A DNA stretch of 64,000 bases from an uncultured Sphaerochaeta sp. GTDB lineage: Bacteria > Spirochaetota > Spirochaetia > Sphaerochaetales > Sphaerochaetaceae. How positions within the stretch are numbered: the stretch's first letter is position 1; every line of letters starts with the position of its first letter. Location of the stretch: NCBI RefSeq assembly GCF_963667405.1, contig NZ_OY763408.1, forward strand, positions 2,627,757 to 2,691,756, given 5' to 3'. A program made the translations under genes and the position numbers. This document shows, piece by piece, positions 8,274-16,445 of this stretch. The notes under the pieces were generated by a model. It searched no databases. It was not told the origin of the DNA and saw nothing but the letters and a program-made list of their open reading frames with translations.

Positions 8274-8813
8274 TTATTCCAGAGGCCGGTCGGCAGCAAT
8301 GAACTCCACCGGCATGTTCACACGCCTGATCACCTGGGCAAACTCAAACTCCACCAGAGCCCGGCTGTGCCGATAGTCAACACTGACGATGGTACCCATG
8401 AAGTCCTTCATGGGTCCTTCTATGATGATGATCGGCTCTCCCTTCTTGAACACGGCCTTCGACGGCTTGATCGTCCCCTTGTTGTGCATGATCCACGCCG
8501 CATAGGCGGAGTCGGAACCCTGCAACTCGATTGTGTTGTTCAGGTTCTTCAGAAAGCCGTAGCAACCGGGAATGCGGTGGACATCAACACGGTAGTCGGA
8601 AAGGGAGTTCTCACTGGAGACCAACAAATACCCCGGAAGGATCGGGTGGTCGGTCATGATCTTCTTTCCCTTGCGCCGATCAATCATCCGGCGCAGGGGA
8701 ATGTATACCAAGACATCGCACAAATCCCCAAGCTCCCGATCAAAGAACTTGTTCAGGTGAGCACGTACCTTCTCCTCACCCCCGGTCCTGCATGCAATGA
8801 AGTAGTAGTTCAT
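8274..8813 (-). CDS. NusG-paralogue antiterminator, LoaP/RfaH-like
   Basis: A 179-residue NusG-superfamily elongation factor. The N-terminal NGN domain starts at YYFIACRTGGEEKVRAHL and contains LPGYLLV (about 75). The C-terminal KOW segment is GEPIIIIEGPMKDFMGTIVS (about 126-145). Specialised paralogues of this kind (RfaH, LoaP) load onto polymerase at chosen operons and suppress termination in long polysaccharide or antibiotic clusters. Placement directly before the CapD-type gene (96-bp gap) fits that role. The housekeeping nusG is not expected here, as there are no ribosomal protein genes nearby. Confidence 0.8.
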   Translation of the reverse strand: MNYYFIACRTGGEEKVRAHLNKFFDRELGDLCDVLVYIPLRRMIDRRKGKKIMTDHPILPGYLLVSSENSLSDYRVDVHRIPGCYGFLKNLNNTIELQGSDSAYAAWIMHNKGTIKPSKAVFKKGEPIIIIEGPMKDFMGTIVSVDYRHSRALVEFEFAQVIRRVNMPVEFIAADRPLE

Positions 8814-8849
8814 AGTGGCCTATAGTAGGACAGTTTCAAAGCTTTGTCA

Positions 8850-9731
8850 TCAGACATTGAAGGCTTTCACCAGTGCTTCGTGCATCACCGCCCGATCTGG
8901 GTCCATGCCCGTCCACCCCTTGATCGCAATCGCGCCCTGTTTTACCAGCATCCCCAACCCATCGAGGGTTGCACACCCAGCCTCCCGGGCACGCACAAGG
9001 AAGGCGGTATCAACAGGGTTGAACACCACATCACAGGCAAGGGTGTTCTTCAGACCCTTTGCAAAGGAGACATCGATGCATGCCGTCTCATTGAACAAGC
9101 CCACCGTGGTGGCCTGCACCACCACCAGATCATCCTCATCAATGTGATAGGTGCCTTCCCACCTCCGGCTGGTCACCTTTGTGGAGGAAAAGCCGTCCAA
9201 GCGCTTTGCCAGGGCTTGGGAGCGACCTTCGCTCCGGTTGAGCAGCACGACTTGGTTTGCTTCTGCAAGCACCAGCTCCGTTGCAATGGCAGAAGCAGCC
9301 CCGCCACTGCCGAAGATCAGGACGGTGCGGCCTTTCACGGAGCCGAGCTTCTCATTCAGTGACTGCAGAAACCCCTTGCCATCGGTATTGTCCCCGATAT
9401 AGGTCCCATCGCTTCGGCGGGTGATGCAGTTCACTGCATTGCTCAGGCGGGCACTCTCGGTCAGCTCGTCAAGAAAGGGGAAGACCTTCTGCTTGAAGGG
9501 GGCGGTTACGTTGAGACCTGCTGCATGCAGGGCTCTCAGCCCCCACATCACCGCCTCCAACTCGTCGGGGTCCACCTCACAGGTCAAATATCTGCCGGCA
9601 TAGTCGAGAGAACGGAACGCTTCTTCCACCATGAACTCAGTGGGGTTGCCCACCACCGGGTTCCCGATGCAGAAATACAAGGAGGACAGAGGTCCTTTCA
9701 TCAACGATTGCAATGCTCTTGTAGTATCCAT
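8850..9731 (-). CDS. aroE: Shikimate dehydrogenase
   Basis: NADP-dependent shikimate 5-dehydrogenase of about 293 residues, step four of the chorismate pathway. The substrate-binding half has the NVTAPFKQKV motif with its catalytic Lys and the NAVNCI motif. DNTDGKGFLQSL carries the conserved Asp, and the nucleotide site is LIFGSGGAASAIATEL (about residue 140). The chosen ATG is preceded by GGGAG about eight bases away; a longer reading frame upstream has no such site. It is the first gene of a leftward group with the NusG paralogue and the capD-type gene, although the functions are unrelated. Confidence 0.88.
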   Translation of the reverse strand: MDTTRALQSLMKGPLSSLYFCIGNPVVGNPTEFMVEEAFRSLDYAGRYLTCEVDPDELEAVMWGLRALHAAGLNVTAPFKQKVFPFLDELTESARLSNAVNCITRRSDGTYIGDNTDGKGFLQSLNEKLGSVKGRTVLIFGSGGAASAIATELVLAEANQVVLLNRSEGRSQALAKRLDGFSSTKVTSRRWEGTYHIDEDDLVVVQATTVGLFNETACIDVSFAKGLKNTLACDVVFNPVDTAFLVRAREAGCATLDGLGMLVKQGAIAIKGWTGMDPDRAVMHEALVKAFNV

Positions 9732-9883
9732 TCCGTTACTCCCAGTCAAATATATTGGCAAAACACGAAGTATGTACAAACCCATGGCGATATTTCTGTA
9801 TCGTATGCAAAAATTATGCTAGGCAGTCCCGAGAATCCATTCTATACTGCCCTTAGTAAACTTGCACACAAGAGGAGAAAACT

Positions 9884-10600
9884 GTGGAATCTCCAGACCT
9901 AACCCAGTTCCTACAGCCTACACCGCTGCTCGACTACCAGGCAAGTCCTATCCAGGCACTCATGGAAGAGAAGGGATGGGAAACCCTCTCTACCAAGACA
10001 GCCCAGATAGAAGCAGCCTACACCTATGTGCGGGATGAGATAGCCTACGGCTTCACCTCCCGCTTCCAGATTCCTGCCAGTGAGATACTTGCTTCCAAGC
10101 AAGGCAACTGCATCACCAAGACAACACTGCTTATGGCACTGCTCAGAAGATTGGGCATTCCTTGCCGGCTGAAAGCAGGATTGGTGCAAAAGGTCATCCA
10201 CCGGGGGTTGCTGCACGGCATGAGCTATGCGCTCAGTCCTGCCGAGCTCCATCACACCTGGTTGGAAGTACGATACAACAACCGCTGGGTGGAGATCGGG
10301 GGGCACATCATCGACCGGCCGTATCTGCAGAAACTGCAAGCCAAGTTTCCTGACTTCATGGGAAGCTTCTACGGCTATGGAATCGCGGTCATACACTTCC
10401 GCAACCCTCCCATCCAATGGGAAGAAAACGATACCTTTGTGCAGAACAAGGCAATCACCGACACCTTGGGAACCTTCAGCGACCCCGATACCTTCTTCAA
10501 GGCCTATCCCAAAGCCGAACAGTACACCCGCACCATCCGCTACAAGACCATCCTGCGTTCAACACTCAATACCGCGATCAGCACGATGAGGCAGGGCTAA
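9884..10600 (+). CDS. Transglutaminase-like domain protein
   Basis: A 238-residue cytoplasmic protein with a transglutaminase-like cysteine-protease fold. The presumed triad is the Cys in SKQGNCITKTTLLMALLRRLG (about residue 76), the His in HHTWLEV and an Asp in GGHIIDRPY. The family includes peptidases and amidases acting on peptides or cell-wall fragments. The start is a GTG with AGGAGA five bases upstream. It is transcribed away from aroE and converges on selD with only five bases between stops. No signal peptide is visible, and the substrate is unknown. Confidence 0.7.
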   Translation: MESPDLTQFLQPTPLLDYQASPIQALMEEKGWETLSTKTAQIEAAYTYVRDEIAYGFTSRFQIPASEILASKQGNCITKTTLLMALLRRLGIPCRLKAGLVQKVIHRGLLHGMSYALSPAELHHTWLEVRYNNRWVEIGGHIIDRPYLQKLQAKFPDFMGSFYGYGIAVIHFRNPPIQWEENDTFVQNKAITDTLGTFSDPDTFFKAYPKAEQYTRTIRYKTILRSTLNTAISTMRQG

Positions 10601-10605
10601 GGACA

Positions 10606-11628
10606 TCAATAAATCTTGAGAGGAACACCAGAGAAGGCGGTTACCGATCCGATGATCGGATACCCGCCTTCTTCGCTATATGCCCTTCCGTCCTCTTCGC
10701 TCATGCTCAAGAGGAGCCCTCCTGACGTCTGGGGATCGAAGAGCAGGTCCTGCACTTCCTGCGGGATACCATCACTGAAACGCACCGCATCCTCAAGATA
10801 CTCGCGGTTGTTGTAGAGCCCCTCCGGGTTCAGGCCCATCTTGGCATATTCCAGGGCATCGGGAAGTACCGGAATTGCTGTGCTGTACAGAACCATGCTC
10901 ACCTTTGAGGCTGTAGCCATCTCATGGGCGTGCCCTAGCAGGGAAAAGCCGGTGATGTCGGTGGCTGCATGTACGGCATGGTTCTGTGCCAGGTCACGGG
11001 CACGCTTGTTGAGGGTAGTCATGCTGGCAATGGCGGCTTGGGCGGCCTCCTTTGAGGCCATGCCGGCTTTCACCGCCGTATTGATGATACCCACACCCAA
11101 CGCCTTGGTCAGGATGAGGACATCCCCGACCCGGGCTCCCTTGTTTGCCCACACCTTGCCCTCTTGGGCAAAGCCGGTGACACAGAGTCCGTACTTGGGG
11201 GTTGCGTCGCTGATCGTGTGCCCCCCTGCGATGACCGCCCCACTCTCTTCCACCTTGCTCTGTCCCCCAAGCAGGATCTGCCTGAGCACGGAGAGATCGA
11301 GGCAGGAGGGGAAGCAGACAAGGTTGAGCGCCAGCTTGGGATCACCGCCCATGGCATAGATGTCACTGAGGGCGTTTGCCGCGGCCACCTGACCGAAGAG
11401 GAAAGGATCGTCAACCATGGGGGGAAAGAAGTCCACCGTCTGCAGCATCAAAAGCTCTTCGCTGATCCTATAGACGCAGGCATCATCACTGCCCTCATAC
11501 CCTTCCTCCAGGTTGGGGCTGTGCATCACAGGAAGACTGTCCAGCACCTCATGCAGCAGCGCTGGCGGCAGCTTTGCTGCACAGCCGCTGGTCTTCACCA
11601 TCTGGGTAAGTCTTACTGCTTCCATCAT
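10606..11628 (-). CDS. selD: Selenide, water dikinase (selenophosphate synthetase)
   Basis: SelD makes selenophosphate from selenide and ATP for Sec-tRNA, selenouridine or selenium cofactors. The 340-residue protein has the catalytic Cys/Lys pair in TSGCAAK (Cys 14, Lys 17 or near), where many relatives carry Sec; here it is a plain Cys codon. QTVDFFPPMVDDPFLFG and ITGFSLLGHAHEM are family hallmarks of the ATP-binding and C-terminal parts. The start codon overlaps the stop of the DUF3343 gene as TGATG, so it is translationally coupled to the selenium genes before it. Confidence 0.92.
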   Translation of the reverse strand: MMEAVRLTQMVKTSGCAAKLPPALLHEVLDSLPVMHSPNLEEGYEGSDDACVYRISEELLMLQTVDFFPPMVDDPFLFGQVAAANALSDIYAMGGDPKLALNLVCFPSCLDLSVLRQILLGGQSKVEESGAVIAGGHTISDATPKYGLCVTGFAQEGKVWANKGARVGDVLILTKALGVGIINTAVKAGMASKEAAQAAIASMTTLNKRARDLAQNHAVHAATDITGFSLLGHAHEMATASKVSMVLYSTAIPVLPDALEYAKMGLNPEGLYNNREYLEDAVRFSDGIPQEVQDLLFDPQTSGGLLLSMSEEDGRAYSEEGGYPIIGSVTAFSGVPLKIY

Positions 11629-11870
11629 CAATCCTCATTTCTGAAGAGAGGTGCATACGCACTTCCCTGTAGTTCATACACCGCTTCGACCTGGGCTGTG
11701 CCATAGCCGGTCTCCCAGTCTGGAGCCTCATAGACGGCACAGGTGCCGCAGGAGGAGGAGAGAGCGCGAGGAACCGGTTGCAGGACACAGTTCAGGTCCT
11801 GCTGTTTGCACCAGGTCCTGAACTGCACTGCCCCATAGTGGTCGAAAAACGTGGCAATAAAACGTCTCAT
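11628..11870 (-). CDS. DUF3343-type putative Se/S carrier protein
   Basis: An 80-residue protein resembling the DUF3343 family, often annotated as a putative selenium or sulfur carrier. It begins MRRFIATFFDHYGAVQF and has cysteines in SSCGTCAVYE (about residues 40-46) that could hold a persulfide or perselenide. The ATG overlaps the stop of the yedF-like gene as ATGA, and its own stop overlaps the selD start. This coupling in a yedE-yedF-DUF3343-selD order supports a step that hands selenium to SelD; that handover is inferred, not shown. Confidence 0.75.
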   Translation of the reverse strand: MRRFIATFFDHYGAVQFRTWCKQQDLNCVLQPVPRALSSSCGTCAVYEAPDWETGYGTAQVEAVYELQGSAYAPLFRNED

Positions 11871-12082
11871 GCCTTGCTCAGTTCCAAGGCCCATCCGTAC
11901 TCGGTTCCCTCGATGGTCACCTGGTAGCCGGCAGCCTTAGCATAGCGGCTGACGTTCTCTTTTGCCGAGACATTGTCCACCTGGACTGTCACTGCTTCAG
12001 GCTTCTTGTCCAGTACCTTCTTGGTCTCTATGACCGGCTGGGGGCAGGATAAGCCCCGTGCATCAATAGCAATAGACTGCAT
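11867..12082 (-). CDS. yedF: TusA/SirA-family sulfur or selenium carrier, YedF-like
   Basis: A 71-residue TusA/SirA-like protein with the diagnostic CPQP motif (LSCPQPVIETKK, Cys about 13), which carries a persulfide in the sulfur-relay protein TusA. Here it lies 11 bases after the selenium transporter gene yedE and just before the DUF3343 and selD genes, so YedF, the selenium-linked paralogue, is the better name. It is a single-domain form; many YedF proteins carry an extra C-terminal domain. It probably delivers selenium from the importer towards SelD. Confidence 0.82.
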   Translation of the reverse strand: MQSIAIDARGLSCPQPVIETKKVLDKKPEAVTVQVDNVSAKENVSRYAKAAGYQVTIEGTEYGWALELSKA

Positions 12083-12093
12083 TGTATGTTCTC

Positions 12094-13170
12094 CTACTTG
12101 TTGTTTTTGCGAATCACGAGCAAGGCGATGAGGGTAAGCAACGCAAAGCCCGCCGCTACGGCCACCTTGCCTCCAAGGGTTGCCCCGGTACCAGAGGAAG
12201 CAAGGCCGAAGTTGTGGGCAAATGCCGCTCCTGCCACCATGCCGAGCACGCTCATGGCGCTGTCAGTATTCCCTTCCGCTGCCAGAATGGTCTGCCTGAG
12301 CGGGCAGCCTCCGAGCAAGGTCGATCCATAGCCTACCAGACCCATGCCCAAAAAGTTCCAGAGCCAGTCGGTATGGGCTACCGGTTGTCCGGCAAAGCCA
12401 AGCTTGAAGGTGCCGGTAGCCACGTTCAATACCAAGGCAACCACGATCACCGCTGCCGAGCCAAGCAAAAGCGTGGGGTCGCGGAAGAGGAAGATGTCGC
12501 GGATGCCGCCGGCCATGCAAAAGCGGGTGCGCTGGGCCAAGAGCCCAACCACAGCACCGGCTGCAAGGCTGATGAGGATGGGTGCATGCATGCTGCCCGG
12601 TCCTGAGGTACTGAACTTCAGCAGTGAAGGGAGAAAGAGCAGGACTGCAAGAAGAACTATGGCGATGATGGTCGGAAGCGAGCCCTCCACCTTGCCTTGG
12701 GTATAGCTGCGTCCAAGGCTGAAGCCCTTGTTGAGCAGAATTGAACCTGCCACCACCCCGCTTGCAAAGCCAAGGAGTGCAACCACGGCGTTGAGGTCTC
12801 CCCCACCTATCCTGAGCAGCATCCTGAAAGGACAGCCCAAGAAGACCAGGGCCCCTATCATGACAAAGAACGAGATGACAAAGCGTGTCAGCGCCGAAGA
12901 GCCACCCCGGCTCTTGTGTTCCTTGCGCAGCAGTGCCATGACAGTTGCACCCAGAAAGAGCCCGATGATCTCAGGCCTTGCATACTGGACCACAGCGGCA
13001 CTATGCAAGCCCAAGGCTCCTGCAATATCGCGATAAAAACAGGCGATGCAGAACCCCATGTTCAAGGGGTTGCCCAACATAACCAAGATGACTGCCAGTA
13101 CCGCAAAGAGGCTCCCGGCCCCCATGATGGTGTACTGCTCTTTTCCCAATCGTTTCATATGCTTCTCCAT
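12094..13170 (-). CDS. yedE: YedE-family selenium transporter
   Basis: A 358-residue polytopic membrane protein of the YeeE/YedE family with about nine to ten hydrophobic segments. Paired motifs built on GCPFRMLLRIGGGD (about residue 110) and GGCPLRQTILAAEGN (about 300) contain cysteines thought to pass sulfur or selenium ions through the pore, as in the thiosulfate channel YeeE. FCMAGGIRD and FCIACFYRD are further conserved Cys sites. Its place at the head of yedF, DUF3343 and selD marks it as the selenium-linked form. A later ATG (MKRLGK) is an alternative start. Confidence 0.85.
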   Translation of the reverse strand: MEKHMKRLGKEQYTIMGAGSLFAVLAVILVMLGNPLNMGFCIACFYRDIAGALGLHSAAVVQYARPEIIGLFLGATVMALLRKEHKSRGGSSALTRFVISFFVMIGALVFLGCPFRMLLRIGGGDLNAVVALLGFASGVVAGSILLNKGFSLGRSYTQGKVEGSLPTIIAIVLLAVLLFLPSLLKFSTSGPGSMHAPILISLAAGAVVGLLAQRTRFCMAGGIRDIFLFRDPTLLLGSAAVIVVALVLNVATGTFKLGFAGQPVAHTDWLWNFLGMGLVGYGSTLLGGCPLRQTILAAEGNTDSAMSVLGMVAGAAFAHNFGLASSGTGATLGGKVAVAAGFALLTLIALLVIRKNNK

Positions 13171-13237
13171 TGCAAAACTACTCTCTAGTAAACCATTATT
13201 CTTTGGTTAACGCAATGGAGAATTGTATCTTTTTCGG

Positions 13238-14041
13238 TTACTCGTCCCGCTCTGCAAGGGTGGGAATGAAACGCTTGATGAAGGCAGCCTTCTTGGTTCG
13301 GTAGCGCAGGTAGAAGTAGCCGGCGATACAGAAGGCAATAGCCCCGACGAAGTTGACGAAGAGGTCCTTCATGGTGTCAATAAGGCCAATGTCGAGGTAT
13401 CCACCCACTCCGAGGTCCTGACCGTTGACCACTACTTCGTTGATGTTCCTGATAACCTCGATCTTCTGACTGCCTGTTGGGTCGAGGGCGACCGAACGCA
13501 AGGTATGGATGACCGTGTCCTTTTGCATGTCCATACCGAAAAACATATCCATGGCAAACTCAAAGAATTCCCAGACCACCCCGATGGTCATGGAGAAGCA
13601 GAATGCCACGATGGCAACAAAGAGGGGGGAAAGACGGATACTGAAGCGTTCGCTCTGGTTGAGGATGTCCACCAGCGAGAAGCCGATGGCCGCGGCAAGA
13701 AAACCGTTGAGGGTATGCAGGGCGGTATCCCAGAAGGGATAGGTGACATAGTAGGAGCGCATCTCTCCCAGGATGGCAGCGGCAAAGATGAAGAAGAGGA
13801 TGATGTTTTCCAAGGTGTCGGGGATGTCGATGCGGGTGTTGGTCTCTATGAGGGAGGGAATGGAGAAGAGCACAAGGGTAAGGACGCAGAGAAAGACGTT
13901 CTCATAGCTGCGGTTGAAGATTTGGACGATCATGATCAAGATAACTATCAAACGAAGCAAGTAGTGTACAATTCTGGCACTGTCACGTTCACGGATCATT
14001 TGGAGGAAGGGCTTCTTGTTTGGTTTTCTCAGCTTTTTCAT
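13238..14041 (-). CDS. Integral membrane protein, DUF2238/YjdF-like
   Basis: A 267-residue membrane protein of unknown function. About six hydrophobic segments are visible. Spaced polar residues inside them (FWDTALHTLNGFL, GVVWEFFEF and IDTMKDLFVNFVGAI) resemble the conserved pattern of DUF2238/YjdF-like proteins. The first ATG has no clear ribosome-binding site, and a TTG twelve codons upstream is possible. Its upstream region is the target into which the IS1634-type element inserted, so the 84-bp repeat copy next to it may keep its promoter intact. No function is proposed. Confidence 0.6.
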   Translation of the reverse strand: MKKLRKPNKKPFLQMIRERDSARIVHYLLRLIVILIMIVQIFNRSYENVFLCVLTLVLFSIPSLIETNTRIDIPDTLENIILFFIFAAAILGEMRSYYVTYPFWDTALHTLNGFLAAAIGFSLVDILNQSERFSIRLSPLFVAIVAFCFSMTIGVVWEFFEFAMDMFFGMDMQKDTVIHTLRSVALDPTGSQKIEVIRNINEVVVNGQDLGVGGYLDIGLIDTMKDLFVNFVGAIAFCIAGYFYLRYRTKKAAFIKRFIPTLAERDE

Positions 14042-14077
14042 GACCAATAGTGTGGACGGTAGGAAGGTAAAAAGCAA

Positions 14078-14161
14078 GAGAGAGCAGAGAGACGAATGTC
14101 TAGGACAAAATTTTTACATTTCCCAGAAAAATCGCTTGCATTACCATGAATACTCGCTTAT
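14078..14161. repeat. 84-bp direct repeat, left copy, flanking the IS1634-type element
   Basis: An 84-base sequence starting GAGAGAGCAGAGAG and ending ACTCGCTTAT is repeated without any difference at 16293-16376. The two copies bracket the insertion element exactly, so this is best read as an unusually long target-site duplication. IS1634 of Mycoplasma mycoides is known for long direct repeats of variable length. Confidence 0.9.
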
Positions 14162-14189
14162 CCTGACTTTGACAGCATAAACCCACAAA

Positions 14190-14222
14190 AAAGCTTGCAA
14201 CTCATTGAGAAGCAAGCTTTTA
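14190..14222 (-). terminator. Transposase terminator
   Basis: A perfect 9-bp stem AAAGCTTGC/GCAAGCTTT with a 13-base loop. Read leftwards it runs straight into TTTTT, so it ends the transposase transcript inside the element. It may also stop rightward transcription, since TATTTTG follows on that side. Confidence 0.8.
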
Positions 14223-14259
14223 TTTTGCCCTTCCAAAACACAAATATGTTTATATAGAT

Positions 14260-16131
14260 TCAGTCCTCGTAATCTTTTTTCTTCGTCTGCCCGAGGATCC
14301 TCCTGATGTCAGACTGCTGCAGGAACTTCCTCGATATGTCTATGTCCAGGGTCTTGAGTATGGTGTCGACCATCACGTCATAGTATGCGACCTGGTAGAT
14401 GTTCGAGTTCGCCAGCTGCACGGCGTTGAAATGGGAAAGCGACTGCTGTATCGACTTGGCCGAGTATTTCCAGCCGAGCTGCAGTTCCAGCAGCCGTTCC
14501 AGGACCAGGGAAATGAAGCATATCAGGAAGTGCGACCGTATCCTGTCCTGCCTGCTGTGGAACACCGGCCTCAACGACAGCATCCCGGTCTTGGTCACCT
14601 TGAACGTCTCCTCGATCTTCCTCAGCCCGCCGTAGATGTCCGCTATCTCCGAGGCCGGCACCACATGGTTGAGCACCAGGAACCCGTCCGAATCCCGGTA
14701 GTAAGCATGGCTGGACGGCTTGTCGGGATTGATCAGCGATTCGTCCCCGACCCCGACGACGTTGGTGCAGATGAGGTAGTAGCCGTCGTACTTCTCGTCC
14801 TCCTCCAGCCTCGCGGCGTCGAACTCGTAGAGGCACCAGTCGGCCTCCACCTTCTCCCCCTCCTTGACGGGGCTCTTTCTCAGGTACTTGCTCTTGCCGT
14901 AGCTGGAGTCCTTGTAGTCCTTCGACCGCTTGCCCTCGGACTGAAGCGCCTTCTCGATCACCGCCTGCCGTTCGCGCTTCGCCCTGTCGCTGTACTTCCT
15001 GCTCCAGATGAACACCTGCCTCTCGTTGTAGGTCCCGCTGTGCTTCCTGTCGTCGACGTCGCCGTAGGTGCTGGCCCTCCTGGGGATCGTCCTCTCCTTG
15101 ATCATGGACACCACGTTGCCGTTGCCGTCCAGCACATGCTCCCACCCCTCGGCCGAGAGCGCGAACTCCTTGGTCTGGGAGTCCGACTTGCGTACCGACT
15201 GGCTGATCACATACCCGTTCCTCGCATCCCGGATCTTCATGATGTTGTAGTAGCTCATCATCCCCTTGTCCGCCACCACGATCTTGCGGCTGTCGGAAAA
15301 GTCGATGATGCTGTTGTCCATGGCCTCGGGAAGCGTCTCGCAGTCGTTGGTGTTGCCCCGGAACAGCTCGTAGGTGATGGGAATGGAAAGCTCGTCCATG
15401 AACAGCCCCATCTGGATGATGGGCTCGGGCCTGTGCTCCTTGCTCGGGCCCTTGGCCCTCAGCCCGTTCTCGTCATCCGCCTCGTCCCGCTCGAAGTAGT
15501 AGTTGGTGACGTCGTAGAACACCACCGTGTCCCTTCTTCCGAACTTCTCCTTCACCTCGGCGTCCAGATGCCTCAGCAGGTCGGTCCTCCACCTCAGCAG
15601 GCTGTCCATGCTCCGGTAGACGTCCTGGAGGCCGTAGCCCGTGTCGCCGAAGAACCGCCCCTTGTGCTCCCAGGTGCTCTTCTTGGAGGCCGGCCACAGC
15701 AGGCGGGAGTAGAGCAGGTGCTGGAAGATGACGTTGATGTTGAACTCGCAGTCCAGGTACCTGCGCCGGTTGTTGACGAACTCTTCCAGCTCCAGGCGGT
15801 GGTACAGCCTCGAGTAGGCGGCGAACCCGAGGTTCTTGCAGTCATCCGAGACCCGGAGGTCCCCTTCTCCGGACAGGCTGAGCCCGAGGCCGAAGTCGAC
15901 CTGGTAGCCGACCGCCTTCGGCGAGGCCTTCGCCTCCCGCTTGAGGGCCTCCATCCGCTGGGCGATGAACGCCTCGGGGTCTATCCCCCTGACCGTCAGG
16001 TCGGAGCGGTGGTGGGTCTCGACGGTGGTCCTCCGCTGCTTGTTCTTGGAGCCGGGGATCCTGCATGCGTTGGAGATGTTGTAGGCGACATCCCCGTTCT
16101 TGAGCTGTGTCTTCACCAGTACATATGCCAT
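14260..16131 (-). CDS. IS1634-family (IS4-like) DDE transposase
   Basis: A roughly 623-residue DDE transposase of the IS1634 group. The likely catalytic residues are Asp in VFYDVTNYYFE (about 210), Asp in IVVADKGMMS (about 290) and Glu in GGLRKIEETFKVTK (about 500), the last in the YREK-like context. The catalytic domain is interrupted by a long insert, as is usual in IS4-related enzymes. The chosen ATG gives MAYVLVKTQLK; an ATG six codons upstream is possible and neither has a clear ribosome-binding site. The frame is intact from end to end, so the element may still be active. Confidence 0.88.
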   Translation of the reverse strand: MAYVLVKTQLKNGDVAYNISNACRIPGSKNKQRRTTVETHHRSDLTVRGIDPEAFIAQRMEALKREAKASPKAVGYQVDFGLGLSLSGEGDLRVSDDCKNLGFAAYSRLYHRLELEEFVNNRRRYLDCEFNINVIFQHLLYSRLLWPASKKSTWEHKGRFFGDTGYGLQDVYRSMDSLLRWRTDLLRHLDAEVKEKFGRRDTVVFYDVTNYYFERDEADDENGLRAKGPSKEHRPEPIIQMGLFMDELSIPITYELFRGNTNDCETLPEAMDNSIIDFSDSRKIVVADKGMMSYYNIMKIRDARNGYVISQSVRKSDSQTKEFALSAEGWEHVLDGNGNVVSMIKERTIPRRASTYGDVDDRKHSGTYNERQVFIWSRKYSDRAKRERQAVIEKALQSEGKRSKDYKDSSYGKSKYLRKSPVKEGEKVEADWCLYEFDAARLEEDEKYDGYYLICTNVVGVGDESLINPDKPSSHAYYRDSDGFLVLNHVVPASEIADIYGGLRKIEETFKVTKTGMLSLRPVFHSRQDRIRSHFLICFISLVLERLLELQLGWKYSAKSIQQSLSHFNAVQLANSNIYQVAYYDVMVDTILKTLDIDISRKFLQQSDIRRILGQTKKKDYED

Positions 16132-16219
16132 GGGTAGAGTGTAGCACATTCATGTGAATGAGTAAACTTATAAATACTTATAAATGATAAAATGTTTCAA
16201 ACCCTAGGGGTATGGGCGT

Positions 16220-16240
16220 GAAAAAACCACCCTGGGGTGG
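16220..16240 (-). terminator. Terminator upstream of the transposase, blocks read-in
   Basis: The 6-bp GC stem CCACCC/GGGTGG with a two-base loop is followed, reading leftwards, by TTTTTTC. It lies between the right end of the element and the transposase start, so it should stop transcripts entering from outside, a known way for insertion sequences to limit their own expression. Confidence 0.7.
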
Positions 16241-16292
16241 CTGGTTGTAGGTTTTGGGGTTGTGGTTCAGATTATGCAGCTGTCAAAGTGTG

Positions 16293-16376
16293 GAGAGAGC
16301 AGAGAGACGAATGTCTAGGACAAAATTTTTACATTTCCCAGAAAAATCGCTTGCATTACCATGAATACTCGCTTAT
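16293..16376. repeat. 84-bp direct repeat, right copy
   Basis: Perfect copy of 14078-14161 on the other side of the IS1634-type element. The sequence beyond it (AGTGTATTTCAG) differs from that beyond the left copy, which sets the repeat boundary. Confidence 0.9.
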
Positions 16377-16445
16377 AGTGTATTTCAGAAAGAAAAACCA
16401 CTACAAACTGCGTAGGATTTTCTGTTTCTGCTGATGTTTGGAATT

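Larger units (their letters stand above)
14162..16292 (-). mobile_element. IS1634-family insertion sequence, complete
   Basis: An element of about 2.13 kb with a single transposase gene on the minus strand. The ends share an inverted ACTTTGACAGC followed by a related ATAA word (left 14167-14177; right about 16280-16290), consistent with short terminal inverted repeats. It is bracketed by perfect 84-bp direct repeats. A terminator follows the transposase gene and another precedes it, so the element is insulated from outside transcription. The coding part is richer in GC and uses a different codon style from its neighbours. The outermost one to four bases at each end are uncertain. Confidence 0.88.

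Noticed and set aside
14431..16137. A 568-codon plus-strand frame opposite the IS1634 transposase
   Set aside because: Antisense shadow caused by GC-rich codons of the transposase gene.
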